64,000 nucleotides of DNA, taken from positions 151,005 through 215,004 of the forward strand of contig NZ_JYON01000005.1 of NCBI RefSeq assembly GCF_000952155.1. The letters run 5' to 3'. Shown here in pieces: positions 1 through 8,975 of this stretch. The first letter of the stretch is position 1; the number at the start of each line of letters is the position of its first letter. This stretch comes from Aliterella atlantica CENA595 (GTDB lineage Bacteria; Cyanobacteriota; Cyanobacteriia; Cyanobacteriales; Chroococcidiopsidaceae). Position numbers and translations under genes: made by a program. The notes below the pieces were generated by a model, which was not told the origin of the DNA, searched no databases, and saw nothing but the letters and a program-made list of their open reading frames with translations.

Positions 1-213
1 GAGGATTTATCCAGCGTAGAAGATAATTCGTAATTCGTAATTCGGACAGGGGAAGGATAATTCGTAATCCCCCTTGTCTCCCTTGTCTCCCTTGTCCCCC
101 ATTCCCCTTGTCCTTCATTATTTATTTAGGAAACTTAGTGGAAAAGAAAAATATTGATTAATATACTGTTGATGCTGATGCTCGGCATTAGATATTAACG
201 GTAAAACTGCGAC
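1..213. repeat. Intergenic low-complexity leader with short tandem repeats
   Basis: No gene is visible here. Bases about 25-45 hold tandem TAATTCG-type units. Bases about 69-118 hold repeated CCCTTGTC/CCCTTGTCT units, a pyrimidine-rich low-complexity sequence often scattered between cyanobacterial genes. The last 70 bases are AT-rich and probably hold the promoter of the downstream glycosyltransferase gene, but I cannot assign -35 and -10 boxes with confidence. Confidence 0.5.
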
Positions 214-1305
214 ATGGATCTGTACGGCGCTCTTCAATCCCTTGGCATTGCTAATCCTGGTGGCTCAGGCTGGCTGGCGGTGGTGTTTACCTTCCTTTTA
301 GCTTGGGGGGTAACTTATCGCTTTATTCCTGCAGTGCGATCGTTCGCTTTGCGTGTAGGTTGGGCAGATCAACCCAACGCCCGAAGACTGAACCGAGAAC
401 CATTACCCAATGCTGGCGGGTTAGCTATTTATGCTGGAGTAGTTGCGGCGCTAATATTAGCAACATTTTTAAGACCGATAATATTGCAAGATGTGTTAGC
501 CGAGGTGCTAACTATCTTGCTTGGCGGGTCAATTTTGGTGTTAGTCGGCTTTATTGACGACCAGTATGGTTTACCTCCTTACTTGCGCCTTTTAACTCAA
601 ATTCTCACAGCATTACTACTAATTGCTAATGGTACTCATATCCAAGTGACTTTAGGTACGCCCATCGATCCGCTGCTATCAAATTTAATTACTGTAGTTT
701 GGGTGGTAGGCATTACCAACGCCATTAACTTAATGGATGGAATGGATGGTTTAGCTGGGGGGATTAGTTTTATTACAGCAATGAGCCTGTTAGCTGTGTC
801 GGCTCAGTTTGAAACCCGCGCCGCTGCAACGTTGCTTTTAGCTGCATTAGGAGGTGCGGCGCTGGGCTTTTTACGCCATAATTTCCATCCTTCACACATC
901 ATCATGGGCGATGCTGGAGCCTACTTTTTTGGCTACGTGTTAGCAGCAACCAGTATTATCGGCAATTTGAAAGTAAATACAATCTTTGCTCTGGTTCCAC
1001 CAGCATTATTTTTACTTCTACCAGTGCTAGATACTACTCAGGTATTTGTGCGGCGGTTAATGGCTGGGAAAAACCCCCTTAGCACTCCTGGAAAAGACCA
1101 CCTCCACCATCGTTTGCTGGCGCTAGGCTTATCCCAACGTCACACTGCCCTGACTTTGTGGATAGTTACCCTGGTTTGTAATTTGCTGGCGATGAGAGTT
1201 CAAGGCATGAACTCGGCAGTAATCCTAACTACAGCATTTAGTATTGTTCTGTTGCTAGGTTTTACTGTCTGGCAGAGGCTTAGAGCCGTATTGAAAGGAG
1301 CTTGA
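214..1305 (+). CDS. WecA/TagO-like undecaprenyl-phosphate sugar-1-phosphate transferase (GT4 family)
   Basis: This 363-residue polytopic membrane protein belongs to the MraY/WecA family, which moves a sugar-1-phosphate from a UDP-sugar onto undecaprenyl phosphate and starts lipid-linked glycan synthesis. Many hydrophobic segments run through the whole length. Family motifs are present: FIDDQYGLP near residue 113, NLMDGMDGLAGG near residue 172 (the Asp-rich site), GDAGAYFFGY near residue 231, and the HHRLLALGLS histidine motif near residue 298. The length is normal for WecA-type enzymes. The missing MraY-specific features and the GKDHLHHR sequence favour WecA/RfbO-type over MraY. It is probably used for exopolysaccharide or O-antigen-like glycans. 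The family call is firm; the exact sugar donor is not known. Confidence 0.85.
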   Translation: MDLYGALQSLGIANPGGSGWLAVVFTFLLAWGVTYRFIPAVRSFALRVGWADQPNARRLNREPLPNAGGLAIYAGVVAALILATFLRPIILQDVLAEVLTILLGGSILVLVGFIDDQYGLPPYLRLLTQILTALLLIANGTHIQVTLGTPIDPLLSNLITVVWVVGITNAINLMDGMDGLAGGISFITAMSLLAVSAQFETRAAATLLLAALGGAALGFLRHNFHPSHIIMGDAGAYFFGYVLAATSIIGNLKVNTIFALVPPALFLLLPVLDTTQVFVRRLMAGKNPLSTPGKDHLHHRLLALGLSQRHTALTLWIVTLVCNLLAMRVQGMNSAVILTTAFSIVLLLGFTVWQRLRAVLKGA

Positions 1306-1387
1306 AAAAGTCAAAAATCAGAATTTAACGCGCTATCAAAGAAATCGATTAATTGTTTAAATCCCCTACTTTCAAGTATGGGGATTA

Positions 1388-1419
1388 ACTGGTCACTGGT
1401 CACTGGTCACTGGTCACTG
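1388..1419. repeat. Tandem heptamer repeat (ACTGGTC x4)
   Basis: Four perfect head-to-tail copies of ACTGGTC plus a partial fifth lie directly before the stop codon of fabG on the other strand, between two convergent genes. This is a short tandem heptanucleotide repeat of the kind common in cyanobacterial intergenic DNA. Copy number is likely to vary between strains. Confidence 0.85.
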
Positions 1420-2184
1420 TTAAGCCATTACCATGCCACCGTCTACGTTAAATACTTGCCCTGTGATGTAAGCTGCTGCTGGATCGGCGGCTAAGAATTT
1501 TACCATGCCAGCAATTTCTTCTGGTTGCCCAAAACGCGCCAAGGGGATGTACTTTAAAATGTCTTCAGATTGCACATCGCTAGTCATATCAGTTGTAATA
1601 AAGCCAGGAGCGACGGCATTAACGGTTATGCCGCGCGGTGCGAGTTCTTTGGCTACAGTTCTGGTAAAACCAATTACCCCAGCCTTGGCGGCGCTGTAAT
1701 TGGCTTGTCCTGGGTTGCCCATTTGCCCAGCTACAGAAGTAATACTAATAATTCTGCCCGATCGCTGTTTGAGCATCACTTTACTAACGGCGCGGGTACA
1801 TAAAAATACGCCTGTAAGGTTGAGATCGATTACTGCTTGCCAATCTTCCGGCTTCATACGCAAGAGCAATGTATCGCGGGTAATACCAGCGTTGTTAACC
1901 AAAATATCGACGCGATTCCATTTTTCCATAACAGCGTTCAGCAGACTGTCTACTTGTTCGGCTTTAGAGACATCTGCTTGCAGGGCGATCGCACTTCCCC
2001 CAGCAGCAACAATTTCTGCTACCACCTCATCAGCAGCTTGACTTGAACTAGCGTAGTTGACAGCGACGCTAGCGCCTTCTGTAGCTAAATAAAGAGCGAT
2101 CGCTTTTCCTATTCCCCGCGAAGCGCCAGTAACGATCGCGACTTTACCTTGCAAGCGTTGCATTCCTTCTGGCAGTGCTTCCAT
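1420..2184 (-). CDS. fabG: 3-oxoacyl-[acyl-carrier-protein] reductase FabG
   Basis: This short-chain dehydrogenase of 254 residues performs the NADPH-dependent keto reduction of type II fatty acid synthesis. The Rossmann motif VTGASRGIGKA sits near residue 18 and the NNAG motif near residue 97. The catalytic Ser (ITSVAG), Tyr and Lys (YSAAKAG) lie near residues 148-167. The C-terminal VFNVDGGMVMA ending is typical of FabG rather than of general SDR enzymes. A second in-frame Met at residue 8 (MQRLQGKVA) may be the true start, since many FabG proteins begin just before LQGKVAIVTG. The gene is convergent with the upstream GT4 gene. Confidence 0.93.
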   Translation of the reverse strand: MEALPEGMQRLQGKVAIVTGASRGIGKAIALYLATEGASVAVNYASSSQAADEVVAEIVAAGGSAIALQADVSKAEQVDSLLNAVMEKWNRVDILVNNAGITRDTLLLRMKPEDWQAVIDLNLTGVFLCTRAVSKVMLKQRSGRIISITSVAGQMGNPGQANYSAAKAGVIGFTRTVAKELAPRGITVNAVAPGFITTDMTSDVQSEDILKYIPLARFGQPEEIAGMVKFLAADPAAAYITGQVFNVDGGMVMA

Positions 2185-2356
2185 AATCAGTCCTCTAGTT
2201 TGCGTACTGTTAAACGATTTTACGTAAATATGGACATAAAACTGAAACTAGAAAATCTAGCGAGTAACATTAAAAGTAGCAACGTATCAAAGCGATTAGC
2301 CCAAGATCGAGCTAACAGCTACTAGCTCCCAGCCAATTAACAAACTATTTTGTCCT

Positions 2357-2674
2357 ATGGCAACTAAACAGCAGTTCAATAGCTTTGAAGAATTAATTTC
2401 TGGTTCGAATTTACCCTTATTAGTTGATTTTTACGCCGATTGGTGCGGTCCTTGTCAAATGATGGCGCCAATTTTAGAGCAAGTAGGCACTCAACTTAAA
2501 GATCGATTGCGTGTAGCCAAAATCAACACCGATAAGTACCCGCAACTAGCTAGCCAGCACCATATCCACGCTTTACCCACTTTGGTACTGTTCAAGCAAG
2601 GCAAACCTGTAGATCGCATCGAAGGCGTAATGCCAGCCGATGCTTTGGTTCATCGCTTGCAGGGATTGGTGTAG
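2357..2674 (+). CDS. Thioredoxin
   Basis: This 105-residue thioredoxin fold has the active site WCGPC at residues 29-33, preceded by the usual FYAD segment. The cis-proline loop ALPTLVLF lies near residue 73. It covers the complete single-domain length and has no signal peptide, so it is cytosolic. It would reduce disulfides of metabolic enzymes using electrons from ferredoxin-thioredoxin or NADPH-thioredoxin reductase. Cyanobacteria carry several thioredoxin types, and I cannot tell which type (m, x, y or other) this one is. It is monocistronic and convergent with prmA. Confidence 0.92.
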   Translation: MATKQQFNSFEELISGSNLPLLVDFYADWCGPCQMMAPILEQVGTQLKDRLRVAKINTDKYPQLASQHHIHALPTLVLFKQGKPVDRIEGVMPADALVHRLQGLV

Positions 2675-2685
2675 GTTAGAGAAAA

Positions 2686-2726
2686 GGAGACAGGGAGACA
2701 AGGAGGACAAGGGGACAAGGAAGATA
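2686..2726. repeat. Purine-rich low-complexity repeat
   Basis: Repeated GGAGACAGG / GGACAAGG units lie between the stop codons of the convergent thioredoxin and prmA genes. They are the same type of sequence, in the opposite orientation, as the CCCTTGTC units at the start of the window. No terminator hairpin is obvious. Confidence 0.6.
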
Positions 2727-2771
2727 CAAAACCTAAATAATTTATTCATCTCCCCCTGCTTCCCCTGCTCC

Positions 2772-3662
2772 CTAAGTCCTGCGGACGTTGAAACAACACC
2801 AATCTTGCCGCCGCCAGATAGCAGCGACAAGCCAGCCGTTACGTTCTAAAGCATCGGCAACATCAGCCGCTTGTTCGAGCAAAACTCCGCTAAAAATGCC
2901 CCATGCTGAAGGTTTAGCGATCGCTGCTACGTGCGGAATCATTTGAATAATTACGTCGGCAAGGATATTGCATACTACTCCATCTACAGGCTGCTCGTGG
3001 CTGAGTTTCTTGACTAGCTCTACACTGCCTTTATCAACAATTAAGCTTTCGTGGTTAATTTTATTTAACTCTCGGTTGCTACCTGTTGCTTGCACTGCTA
3101 AAGGATCTGTGTCTACAGCGTAGACTTTGCTAGCTCCTAGTAACAATGCACCTATGGAAAGGATGCCAGAACCGCAGCCGATATCTGCCAAGACTTCACC
3201 TTGAGCATCTTCATCTATCCGCATTTCTAATGCTTCTAGACATAGCTGAGTAGTGGCATGATTGCCAGTGCCAAAAGCGACACCAGGATCGAGCCTGAGA
3301 ACCAAGCGTTCTGTTTCTGGTGTAGGTAACCAAGCTGGATTAATCAAAAAGCGATCGCCAATTTCTTGGGGTTGCCAGTATTGTTTCCAGCTACTTGCCC
3401 AATCTTCCTCATCCATCAATTGCCAGCACATTGATGGCGCTGGCATATCTACTAACAAAGCATCTTGACGCAGCCAAAGAGAAAGCGCTGCCAAATCCAA
3501 CAATTGGACTTGGCTTCTGGGTAAATAAGCCCTAACTAAAAAACCATCGCTTTTTTTCTCGCTTGCCGTTCCCTTACACCCAAACTTATCCAAGCGCCAG
3601 AAAATAGTGTCTTCCAAGCTTGGATCGCACGTAATTTGCAATTCCCACCAACTATTTGCCAT
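2772..3662 (-). CDS. prmA: Ribosomal protein L11 methyltransferase PrmA
   Basis: This SAM-dependent methyltransferase of 296 residues would trimethylate ribosomal protein L11. The N-terminal substrate-recognition domain starts MANSWWELQ. The Rossmann methyltransferase domain has motif [20 protein letters not shown] near residue 159, followed by the acidic VYAVDTDP loop that binds the SAM ribose. The [10 protein letters not shown] motif near residue 229 is the PrmA form of motif IV. It lies 37 bases downstream of serA on the same strand and is probably co-transcribed with it, an arrangement seen in other cyanobacteria. Confidence 0.93.
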   Translation of the reverse strand: MANSWWELQITCDPSLEDTIFWRLDKFGCKGTASEKKSDGFLVRAYLPRSQVQLLDLAALSLWLRQDALLVDMPAPSMCWQLMDEEDWASSWKQYWQPQEIGDRFLINPAWLPTPETERLVLRLDPGVAFGTGNHATTQLCLEALEMRIDEDAQGEVLADIGCGSGILSIGALLLGASKVYAVDTDPLAVQATGSNRELNKINHESLIVDKGSVELVKKLSHEQPVDGVVCNILADVIIQMIPHVAAIAKPSAWGIFSGVLLEQAADVADALERNGWLVAAIWRRQDWCCFNVRRT

Positions 3663-3699
3663 AACGATCGCACATTGCCTACTGCCACATTTAGCATTG

Positions 3700-5280
3700 C
3701 TATAAAGTTACTGTATAAGCGTCTCGAATCCCAGGCACTTTGGTAATTTCTGTCAAAATCCCATCGGGCAGAGGATCGTCCAAACTCAATACCATTACAG
3801 CATCACCGCGTACGATTTTCCGTCCTACTTGCATACTGGCAATATTGACATTAAAGCTGCCTAAGAGCGAGCCAATTTTACCAATTAATCCAGGCATATC
3901 GCGGTGCAATGTAAACAGCATATGTTGACTGGGCGGCACGTTGATCGGAAATTCGTCAATATCTGTAATCCGAATTTCGCCATCGCCGAGCAACGCCCCT
4001 GTAACCGAATGAGCGCCCAAAGAGCCTTTGGCTTCTAAGTGCAACGAACCTGCATAGTCTTTGACTGCTGCATCGCGCGTTTCAATTACCCGAATACCCC
4101 GCTCTTTTGCTTCGATCCCAGCGTTGACATAATTTACTCTTTCTCGCAAAGCTTGAGACAGCAATCCTTTGAGCGATGCAACTACTAAGGGCTGGCTTTT
4201 ATTGGTAGCGAGTTCCCCTTGAAGTTTGACATTAAGTAACTCTACTCTACCGCCTGCTAGCTGACCGACAAACTTGCCTAAAGTCTCGGCTAGTTGCATA
4301 TATGGTCTAAGTTCTTCCATGACATCTGGGCTAATACCAGGGATATTCACAGCCGAACGGGCTGGCAAACCTAGTAATACATCCCGAATTTGCTCGGCGA
4401 CATCTATAGCTACGTTCACTTGTGCTTCGGCAGTAGATGCTCCCAAGTGGGGAGTTAAAATTGCTTGTTTGCCTAATGCTCTTAACGCCGATTCTCCCAA
4501 AGGTTCAGTTTCATACACATCTAATGCTGCGCCAGCAATTTGCCCGTTTTTCAAGGCTTCGGCTAAAGCTACTTCATCAATAATCCCGCCTCTAGCGCAG
4601 TTGATAATTCTGGCATTGGGCTTCATCTTGGCTAAAGCTTCAGCATCGATCAGGTGCGTCGTTTCTGGCGTTTTGGGCATATGCAGCGTGATGTAATCAG
4701 CTTCGCGCAGCAACAAATCTAGTTCTACCAAGCGACAGCCTAGCTGATCTGCTCTTTCTGTAGAAATGAATGGATCGTAAGCTATTAGTTTCATGCCCAT
4801 TGCTTTAGCGACATTGGCAACGTGAGAGCCAATTTTTCCCAAGCCGACAACGCCGAGAGTTTTTTTATAAACTTCAGCACCGACATAGCTTTTACGATCC
4901 CATTGTCCGCTTTTGACAGAACTATTAGCATCGGGAACGTAGCGAGATAGAGACAGCATCATCGCTAAAGCGTGTTCGGCGGCGGCTATAGTATTTCCTT
5001 CTGGGGAATTGACAACTACAATACCTCGGCGCGTGGCTGCGGGTACGTCTACATTGTCAACGCCGACACCTGCACGACCGATAATTTTTAGCTGCGTACC
5101 AGCATCGATAATTTCTTTAGTCACGCGGCTACCAGAGCGAATCATCAGCGCGTCATACTCTGGAATGATTTGCACAAGCTGTTCTGGCGTTAAATTAGTC
5201 TTAACATCGACAGTAGCAACTTGCGAGAGAATATCAATTCCAACTTGGTCTATGGGGTCAGATACAAGAACTTTGGGCAT
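3700..5280 (-). CDS. serA: D-3-phosphoglycerate dehydrogenase SerA
   Basis: This 526-residue enzyme oxidises 3-phosphoglycerate to 3-phosphohydroxypyruvate, the first step of serine synthesis. An N-terminal substrate domain is followed by the NAD-binding motif [13 protein letters not shown] near residue 144, the catalytic Arg in CARGGIIDE, and the Glu/His pair ending in TPHLGAST near residue 277. An intervening allosteric domain and a C-terminal ACT domain (from about residue 452) make this the long form of the enzyme, usual in cyanobacteria. prmA follows 37 bases downstream. Confidence 0.95.
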   Translation of the reverse strand: MPKVLVSDPIDQVGIDILSQVATVDVKTNLTPEQLVQIIPEYDALMIRSGSRVTKEIIDAGTQLKIIGRAGVGVDNVDVPAATRRGIVVVNSPEGNTIAAAEHALAMMLSLSRYVPDANSSVKSGQWDRKSYVGAEVYKKTLGVVGLGKIGSHVANVAKAMGMKLIAYDPFISTERADQLGCRLVELDLLLREADYITLHMPKTPETTHLIDAEALAKMKPNARIINCARGGIIDEVALAEALKNGQIAGAALDVYETEPLGESALRALGKQAILTPHLGASTAEAQVNVAIDVAEQIRDVLLGLPARSAVNIPGISPDVMEELRPYMQLAETLGKFVGQLAGGRVELLNVKLQGELATNKSQPLVVASLKGLLSQALRERVNYVNAGIEAKERGIRVIETRDAAVKDYAGSLHLEAKGSLGAHSVTGALLGDGEIRITDIDEFPINVPPSQHMLFTLHRDMPGLIGKIGSLLGSFNVNIASMQVGRKIVRGDAVMVLSLDDPLPDGILTEITKVPGIRDAYTVTL

Positions 5281-5603
5281 TTTTTTAGGGAGTGAATCGC
5301 GCTACACTTTAATATATGATGGGCTTCAATTTTTTACTTTAGCTTTGCTTGGTTCTCTGTTGAACAATTAAATTTAGATTATTTCATCCACCGCGATCGC
5401 ACTCGCGCCCAAGGCAAAGTTAGCACCAGCTTTAAATACACCCGCAATGCCCATATTAAAGCTAACCTCAGCGCCAAATTAGGGCATTAATTTAGCATTA
5501 TCTCATTAGGGTATGCTAGCAGCAAGTAAACTAAGATACCCAAAACATAACTAGCGCAGTTCAAGAGCGCAATTTTGCCAAAGAGGAAAAATAAATTTAA
5601 AGT
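5281..5603. other. Intergenic region between divergent genes, no gene seen
   Basis: This 323-base spacer between serA (minus) and a plus-strand gene must hold both promoters. A HIP1 octamer lies near 5395. An imperfect inverted repeat with AGCTTTAA and TTAAAGCT arms lies about 5430-5470. I see no open reading frame, no tRNA and no -35/-10 pair that I would defend. Confidence 0.5.
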
Positions 5604-6119
5604 ATGAATTATCTTGTCGCCGTGTTGCGCGATCGCATTCAAGCCGAAGAAGCTTCCATAACTCTAGAAAAAGAAGGCATCCCGACTGCAAGTATCAGTA
5701 TTTTGGGTAAAGGATACAAAAGCGCTGACGAGTTTGGGTTAATCGATCCCAATCAAGAAGCAAAAAAGCAATCAAGCTTATTATCTTTTTGGCTAGTACC
5801 ATTTGGCTTTGTTGCTGGCGCAGCATTTAACTTGCTTACAGGCTTAAATACCTTTCCTTGGGCGGGTTCAACTGGCAATGTAATCATTGGCGCACTCTTA
5901 GGCGCTGGTGCTGGTGCTATGGGCGGTTTCTTTGCAGGTGGTGGCGTTGGTTTAGTTATCGGCGGCGGCGACGCTTTACCCTACCGCAACCGCCTCAATG
6001 CAGGCAAATACATAGTAGTAGTAAAAGGCTCCGAACTCGTCACCCGTCAAGCCACTAAAATATTGCGTCAATTTGAACCAGAGAATTTACAAGGATATAA
6101 CGATCCAGACCAGCAGTAA
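5604..6119 (+). CDS. Conserved cyanobacterial glycine-zipper membrane protein, function unknown
   Basis: This 171-residue protein begins with a soluble domain of about 60 residues of ACT/FtsH-like alternating pattern (MNYLVAVLRDRIQAEEA, then SISILGKGY). Two glycine-rich hydrophobic stretches follow (about residues 62-85 and 90-120, rich in GAGAGAMGGFFAGG-type repeats), then a soluble tail with KYIVVVKGS. The layout resembles general-stress 17M-like proteins of cyanobacteria, where a short regulatory-like domain flanks a glycine zipper. I cannot assign a function. It sits 66 bases ahead of the S4 gene on the same strand. Confidence 0.7.
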   Translation: MNYLVAVLRDRIQAEEASITLEKEGIPTASISILGKGYKSADEFGLIDPNQEAKKQSSLLSFWLVPFGFVAGAAFNLLTGLNTFPWAGSTGNVIIGALLGAGAGAMGGFFAGGGVGLVIGGGDALPYRNRLNAGKYIVVVKGSELVTRQATKILRQFEPENLQGYNDPDQQ

Positions 6120-6137
6120 ACCATATATATGAATGTA

Positions 6138-6162
6138 GTAGACGTAGCAATGCTACGTCTAC
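6138..6162. repeat. Palindromic intergenic repeat (GACGTAGC family)
   Basis: This is a perfect inverted repeat with 12-base arms (GTAGACGTAGCA and its complement) around a single central base. The same core recurs at 52342-52362 and 52388-52408. An open frame starting at 6129 runs through this palindrome, which is why the next gene is better started at 6186. Confidence 0.85.
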
Positions 6163-6185
6163 AGATACCGAGAACACAATCAAGA

Positions 6186-6965
6186 ATGTTACCAAGAGAA
6201 GAAATTTTAAAGGGTGTAGAAAACCGCGATAGTATAGTTCGCGTCATCGATCGCGCCGAACAAGCGATCAAGACTTGGGAAGTTGTTTTAACTGACTTTC
6301 TTTCGCCTCCAGAACTTGCAGAACTCCAAAAAGCATTCAGTCGCTTAACTGAGGTGCAAATAGTAGCTTGGGGTGGTTACGAACAAGCAGAACGCCAACG
6401 AGTAGCAATTGCGCGTGCAGAAATACCTTTAGATAAGTCTCAAGTTGAATTAGTGGCGCTAGAAATAGCCGGAAACTTTCTCTTTGATACAGCAACTCAC
6501 CGCGACTTTTTGGGCGCAATGTTGGGTACGGGGATTGTAAGAGAGAAGACGGGCGATATTATTGTACTGGGCGAACGCGGGGCGCAGGCGATCGCCACTC
6601 CAGAAATAGCAGATTTTTTGGAGATGGAACTCAAACAAGTGCGTTCTGTACCTGTAAAGACGCAGCGCATCGATTTAAGCGAATTAAAAATTAGAGAACC
6701 AAAGAAGAAGGAATTAACTACAGTTGAAGCTTCTTTACGATTAGATGCGATCGCTTCTGCTGGTTTTGGGATGTCGCGCAGCAAAATGGCTGAACTAATT
6801 GACTCTGGCGACGTACGCGTAAATTGGAAAGATATTATTCAAGCTAGCTATCAAGTAAAAACAGGTGATTTAATCGCTATTCGCGGTAAAGGGCGCTTGG
6901 AAGTAGGCGAAATTATGGTGACAAAAAAAGAACGTTACCGCGTCCAACTCACTCGTTATATGTAG
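6186..6965 (+). CDS. Photosystem II S4 domain protein (YlmH-like RNA-binding protein)
   Basis: This 259-residue protein is a conserved cyanobacterial/plastid relative of YlmH. An N-terminal domain (MLPREEILKGVENRD, WGGYEQAERQR near residue 78) precedes a C-terminal S4 RNA-binding domain (about residues 183-245, LRLDAIASAGFGMSRSKM, then DVRVNW). The family name 'photosystem II S4' comes from plastid and cyanobacterial members. By analogy with YlmH it probably binds RNA or the ribosome. The frame is open 19 codons further upstream (ATG at 6129), but those codons come from a palindromic repeat, so the Met at 6186, matching the conserved family start, is preferred. Confidence 0.85.
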   Translation: MLPREEILKGVENRDSIVRVIDRAEQAIKTWEVVLTDFLSPPELAELQKAFSRLTEVQIVAWGGYEQAERQRVAIARAEIPLDKSQVELVALEIAGNFLFDTATHRDFLGAMLGTGIVREKTGDIIVLGERGAQAIATPEIADFLEMELKQVRSVPVKTQRIDLSELKIREPKKKELTTVEASLRLDAIASAGFGMSRSKMAELIDSGDVRVNWKDIIQASYQVKTGDLIAIRGKGRLEVGEIMVTKKERYRVQLTRYM

Positions 6966-7251
6966 ATGCGATCGAGATTCAGGCATCAATAATAAAACTC
7001 TTTACAAGCTACTTGTTTAAAGCAAGCAGTCCAAATAGAAGGTTAAAAAGTCCTAAAAAAACATCAAGGCACAGTAAAGATTGCCGCGATACAATTCAAC
7101 ACAAGGAAATATCTAACCCAGACAAAGCATAGCTAACAGCAATGCTCTGGTATTTCATTGCGCTCTTACACGAGAAAATTTAGAGCCATCAAATTTTAAT
7201 TTTGGTGGCACTCGTCGGCATTAGTAGTTTTTACTATTGTAAGGAATAAAA

Positions 7252-7908
7252 ATGAAAATAGGTATAGAAAGAATAGGTTTGATAACAGCAATTCTGACAT
7301 CAGTTAGTTTTGGATTTGATGCAGTAAAAGCGATCGCTCAGACTACCTATCCATTTAGCGGTAGCTACAACACCCGAATTGATGTTGTGCCAATTGGAGA
7401 CGGTCTTTCCCAGTCAATTGAGTTAGCGACAAGTGACGAAGCTCCATATGGTCTTAGTCAATATGAAGGATTAATTTACGCTCAAACCGATCCGACTACT
7501 GGCGGATTTATATTCAACACAGATCCACTTGCCTTTGGGTTACCAAATCTACCACCTGGCTACATCACGTTTTCAGGAGAAGGTACTGACAATAAATTGT
7601 ATGGAAGTGCTACTGCTAGCGCTATATTTGATCTCGAAAACCTTACTGGTCAAGGTTCTGGCACTTTAACTATTACAGGCGGTGAAGGTTTATTTGCGGG
7701 CGCTACAGGTACGCTAGATTTCTTGGAAATAGACCAGCTTAATAGCGATCCTAATGTCTTATCCATCACTGGCAAGGCGCAGATAACTGGTTCGATTAAG
7801 GCAGTTCCAGAACCTGGTTCTGAGTTGGGGACAATGGTTGGCGCTGGTAGCTTGATTGGAGCTACGATCCTGCTACGTCGCCGTAGAGCCGTTAGTTCAA
7901 TTACTTGA
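7252..7908 (+). CDS. PEP-CTERM sorting domain-containing secreted protein
   Basis: This 218-residue exported protein has an N-terminal signal peptide (about residues 1-29, ending AVKAIA) and a beta-rich body. It ends in a typical PEP-CTERM tail: the VPEPGSE motif near residue 186, a glycine-rich hydrophobic stretch (GAGSLIGATILL), then the basic LRRRRA. In bacteria with EpsH/XrtA-type exosortases this tail directs processing and surface delivery, usually together with exopolysaccharide. The next gene is a glycosyltransferase starting 10 bases later, which suggests joint expression with a polysaccharide function. The role of the body domain is unknown. Confidence 0.85.
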   Translation: MKIGIERIGLITAILTSVSFGFDAVKAIAQTTYPFSGSYNTRIDVVPIGDGLSQSIELATSDEAPYGLSQYEGLIYAQTDPTTGGFIFNTDPLAFGLPNLPPGYITFSGEGTDNKLYGSATASAIFDLENLTGQGSGTLTITGGEGLFAGATGTLDFLEIDQLNSDPNVLSITGKAQITGSIKAVPEPGSELGTMVGAGSLIGATILLRRRRAVSSIT

Positions 7909-7918
7909 GGTTAACTTT

Positions 7919-8857
7919 ATGCATAAATATACCCCATTGATCTCGGTAGTTATCCCAGTTTATAACGGTGCGAAAACAATTAAAGAAACTATTGAATCTG
8001 TTTTACAGCAGACTTATGAAAATTTTGAAATAATTGTCATTAATGATGGTTCTCAAGATGAGACTTTAGCTATTGTTAAGAGCGTTCAAGACCAAAGAAT
8101 AAAAGTTTTTTCTTATCCAAATGCTGGTCTTTCTGCAAGTCGCAATCGTGGATTCGCTCGAGCTTGTGGCGAATTTATTGCTTTTTTGGATGCTGACGAC
8201 CTTTGGACTAAGGATAAATTAGCAGCGCAATTAGCAGCCTTGCAGCAAAATCCACAAGCGGCGGTTGCATATAGTTGGACCGATCATATTGATGAAAATA
8301 GCAAGTTTTTAAGACCAGCCTCCTATAATTCCTGCAACGGTAACGTTTACGAGCGGCTTTTAATTGGTAATTTCTTGGTTTGTGGCTCTAATACTTTAAT
8401 TCGCGCTCAAGCTTTAACTAAAGTAGGAGGGTTTGATGAATCTCTAAATTCGGCGGAAGATTGGGATATGTGGCTGCGACTAGCTCCAGGTCATGAATTT
8501 GTTGTTGTTCCCCGTCCTCAAGTTCTATATAGGATATCTCCCTATTCTATGTCTGCAAATATTTCTAAAATGGAAGTAGCCTCTTTGCAAGTTCTCGAAC
8601 GAGCTTATAGTCAAGCGCCAAAGGCTTTGCAGCACCGCAAGAAAGAAACTTTGGGTTTTATCTATAAATTTTTGATGGATAAAGCTCTACAAGATTCTGT
8701 GCGATCGCAAAGAGGATTGAAGGCAGCAAAAGTGCTATTACATTATCTAAGAACAGATGAATCTTTATTTCATTCACGCAGGTTAAAACTAATACTTTTA
8801 TCTAAGGTTATTACTGCTAACTTATTTCCATTTTATCAAACTCGAATAACCTGGTAA
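7919..8857 (+). CDS. Family 2 glycosyltransferase
   Basis: This GT-A fold glycosyltransferase of 312 residues starts MHKYTPLISVVIPVYNGA, with the nucleotide-sugar region INDGSQDET near residue 42. The metal-binding DXD-type motif FLDADDLW lies near residue 87 and the late acidic motif SAEDWDMW near residue 178. The frame is open 21 codons upstream, but a GAGG ribosome binding site 8 bases before the ATG at 7919 and the family start both favour this position. It belongs with the neighbouring PEP-CTERM and acyltransferase genes in a likely surface polysaccharide group. Sugar specificity cannot be read. Confidence 0.88.
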   Translation: MHKYTPLISVVIPVYNGAKTIKETIESVLQQTYENFEIIVINDGSQDETLAIVKSVQDQRIKVFSYPNAGLSASRNRGFARACGEFIAFLDADDLWTKDKLAAQLAALQQNPQAAVAYSWTDHIDENSKFLRPASYNSCNGNVYERLLIGNFLVCGSNTLIRAQALTKVGGFDESLNSAEDWDMWLRLAPGHEFVVVPRPQVLYRISPYSMSANISKMEVASLQVLERAYSQAPKALQHRKKETLGFIYKFLMDKALQDSVRSQRGLKAAKVLLHYLRTDESLFHSRRLKLILLSKVITANLFPFYQTRITW

Positions 8858-8975
8858 AAAATACAGGCTTCTAATACTCAAATAAAGATAAATATGTTGG
8901 ATCGATCTATAAAAATAACTAATTCTATTCAATTAGTTATTGTATGATACAGGTGTTTATTTTTATTAAATAATC

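Noticed and set aside
1388..1419. CRISPR-like array from regular repeats
   Set aside because: The unit is only 7 bases with no spacers. No cas genes or longer spaced repeats are seen anywhere in the window.
6129..6185. Longer N-terminus of the S4 protein from ATG 6129
   Set aside because: The 19 extra codons come mainly from a perfect intergenic palindrome that recurs elsewhere, and the conserved family start MLPREEI is at 6186.
7856..7918. Glycosyltransferase start at 7856 inside the PEP-CTERM gene
   Set aside because: A GAGG ribosome binding site and the normal GT2 N-terminus point to the ATG at 7919.
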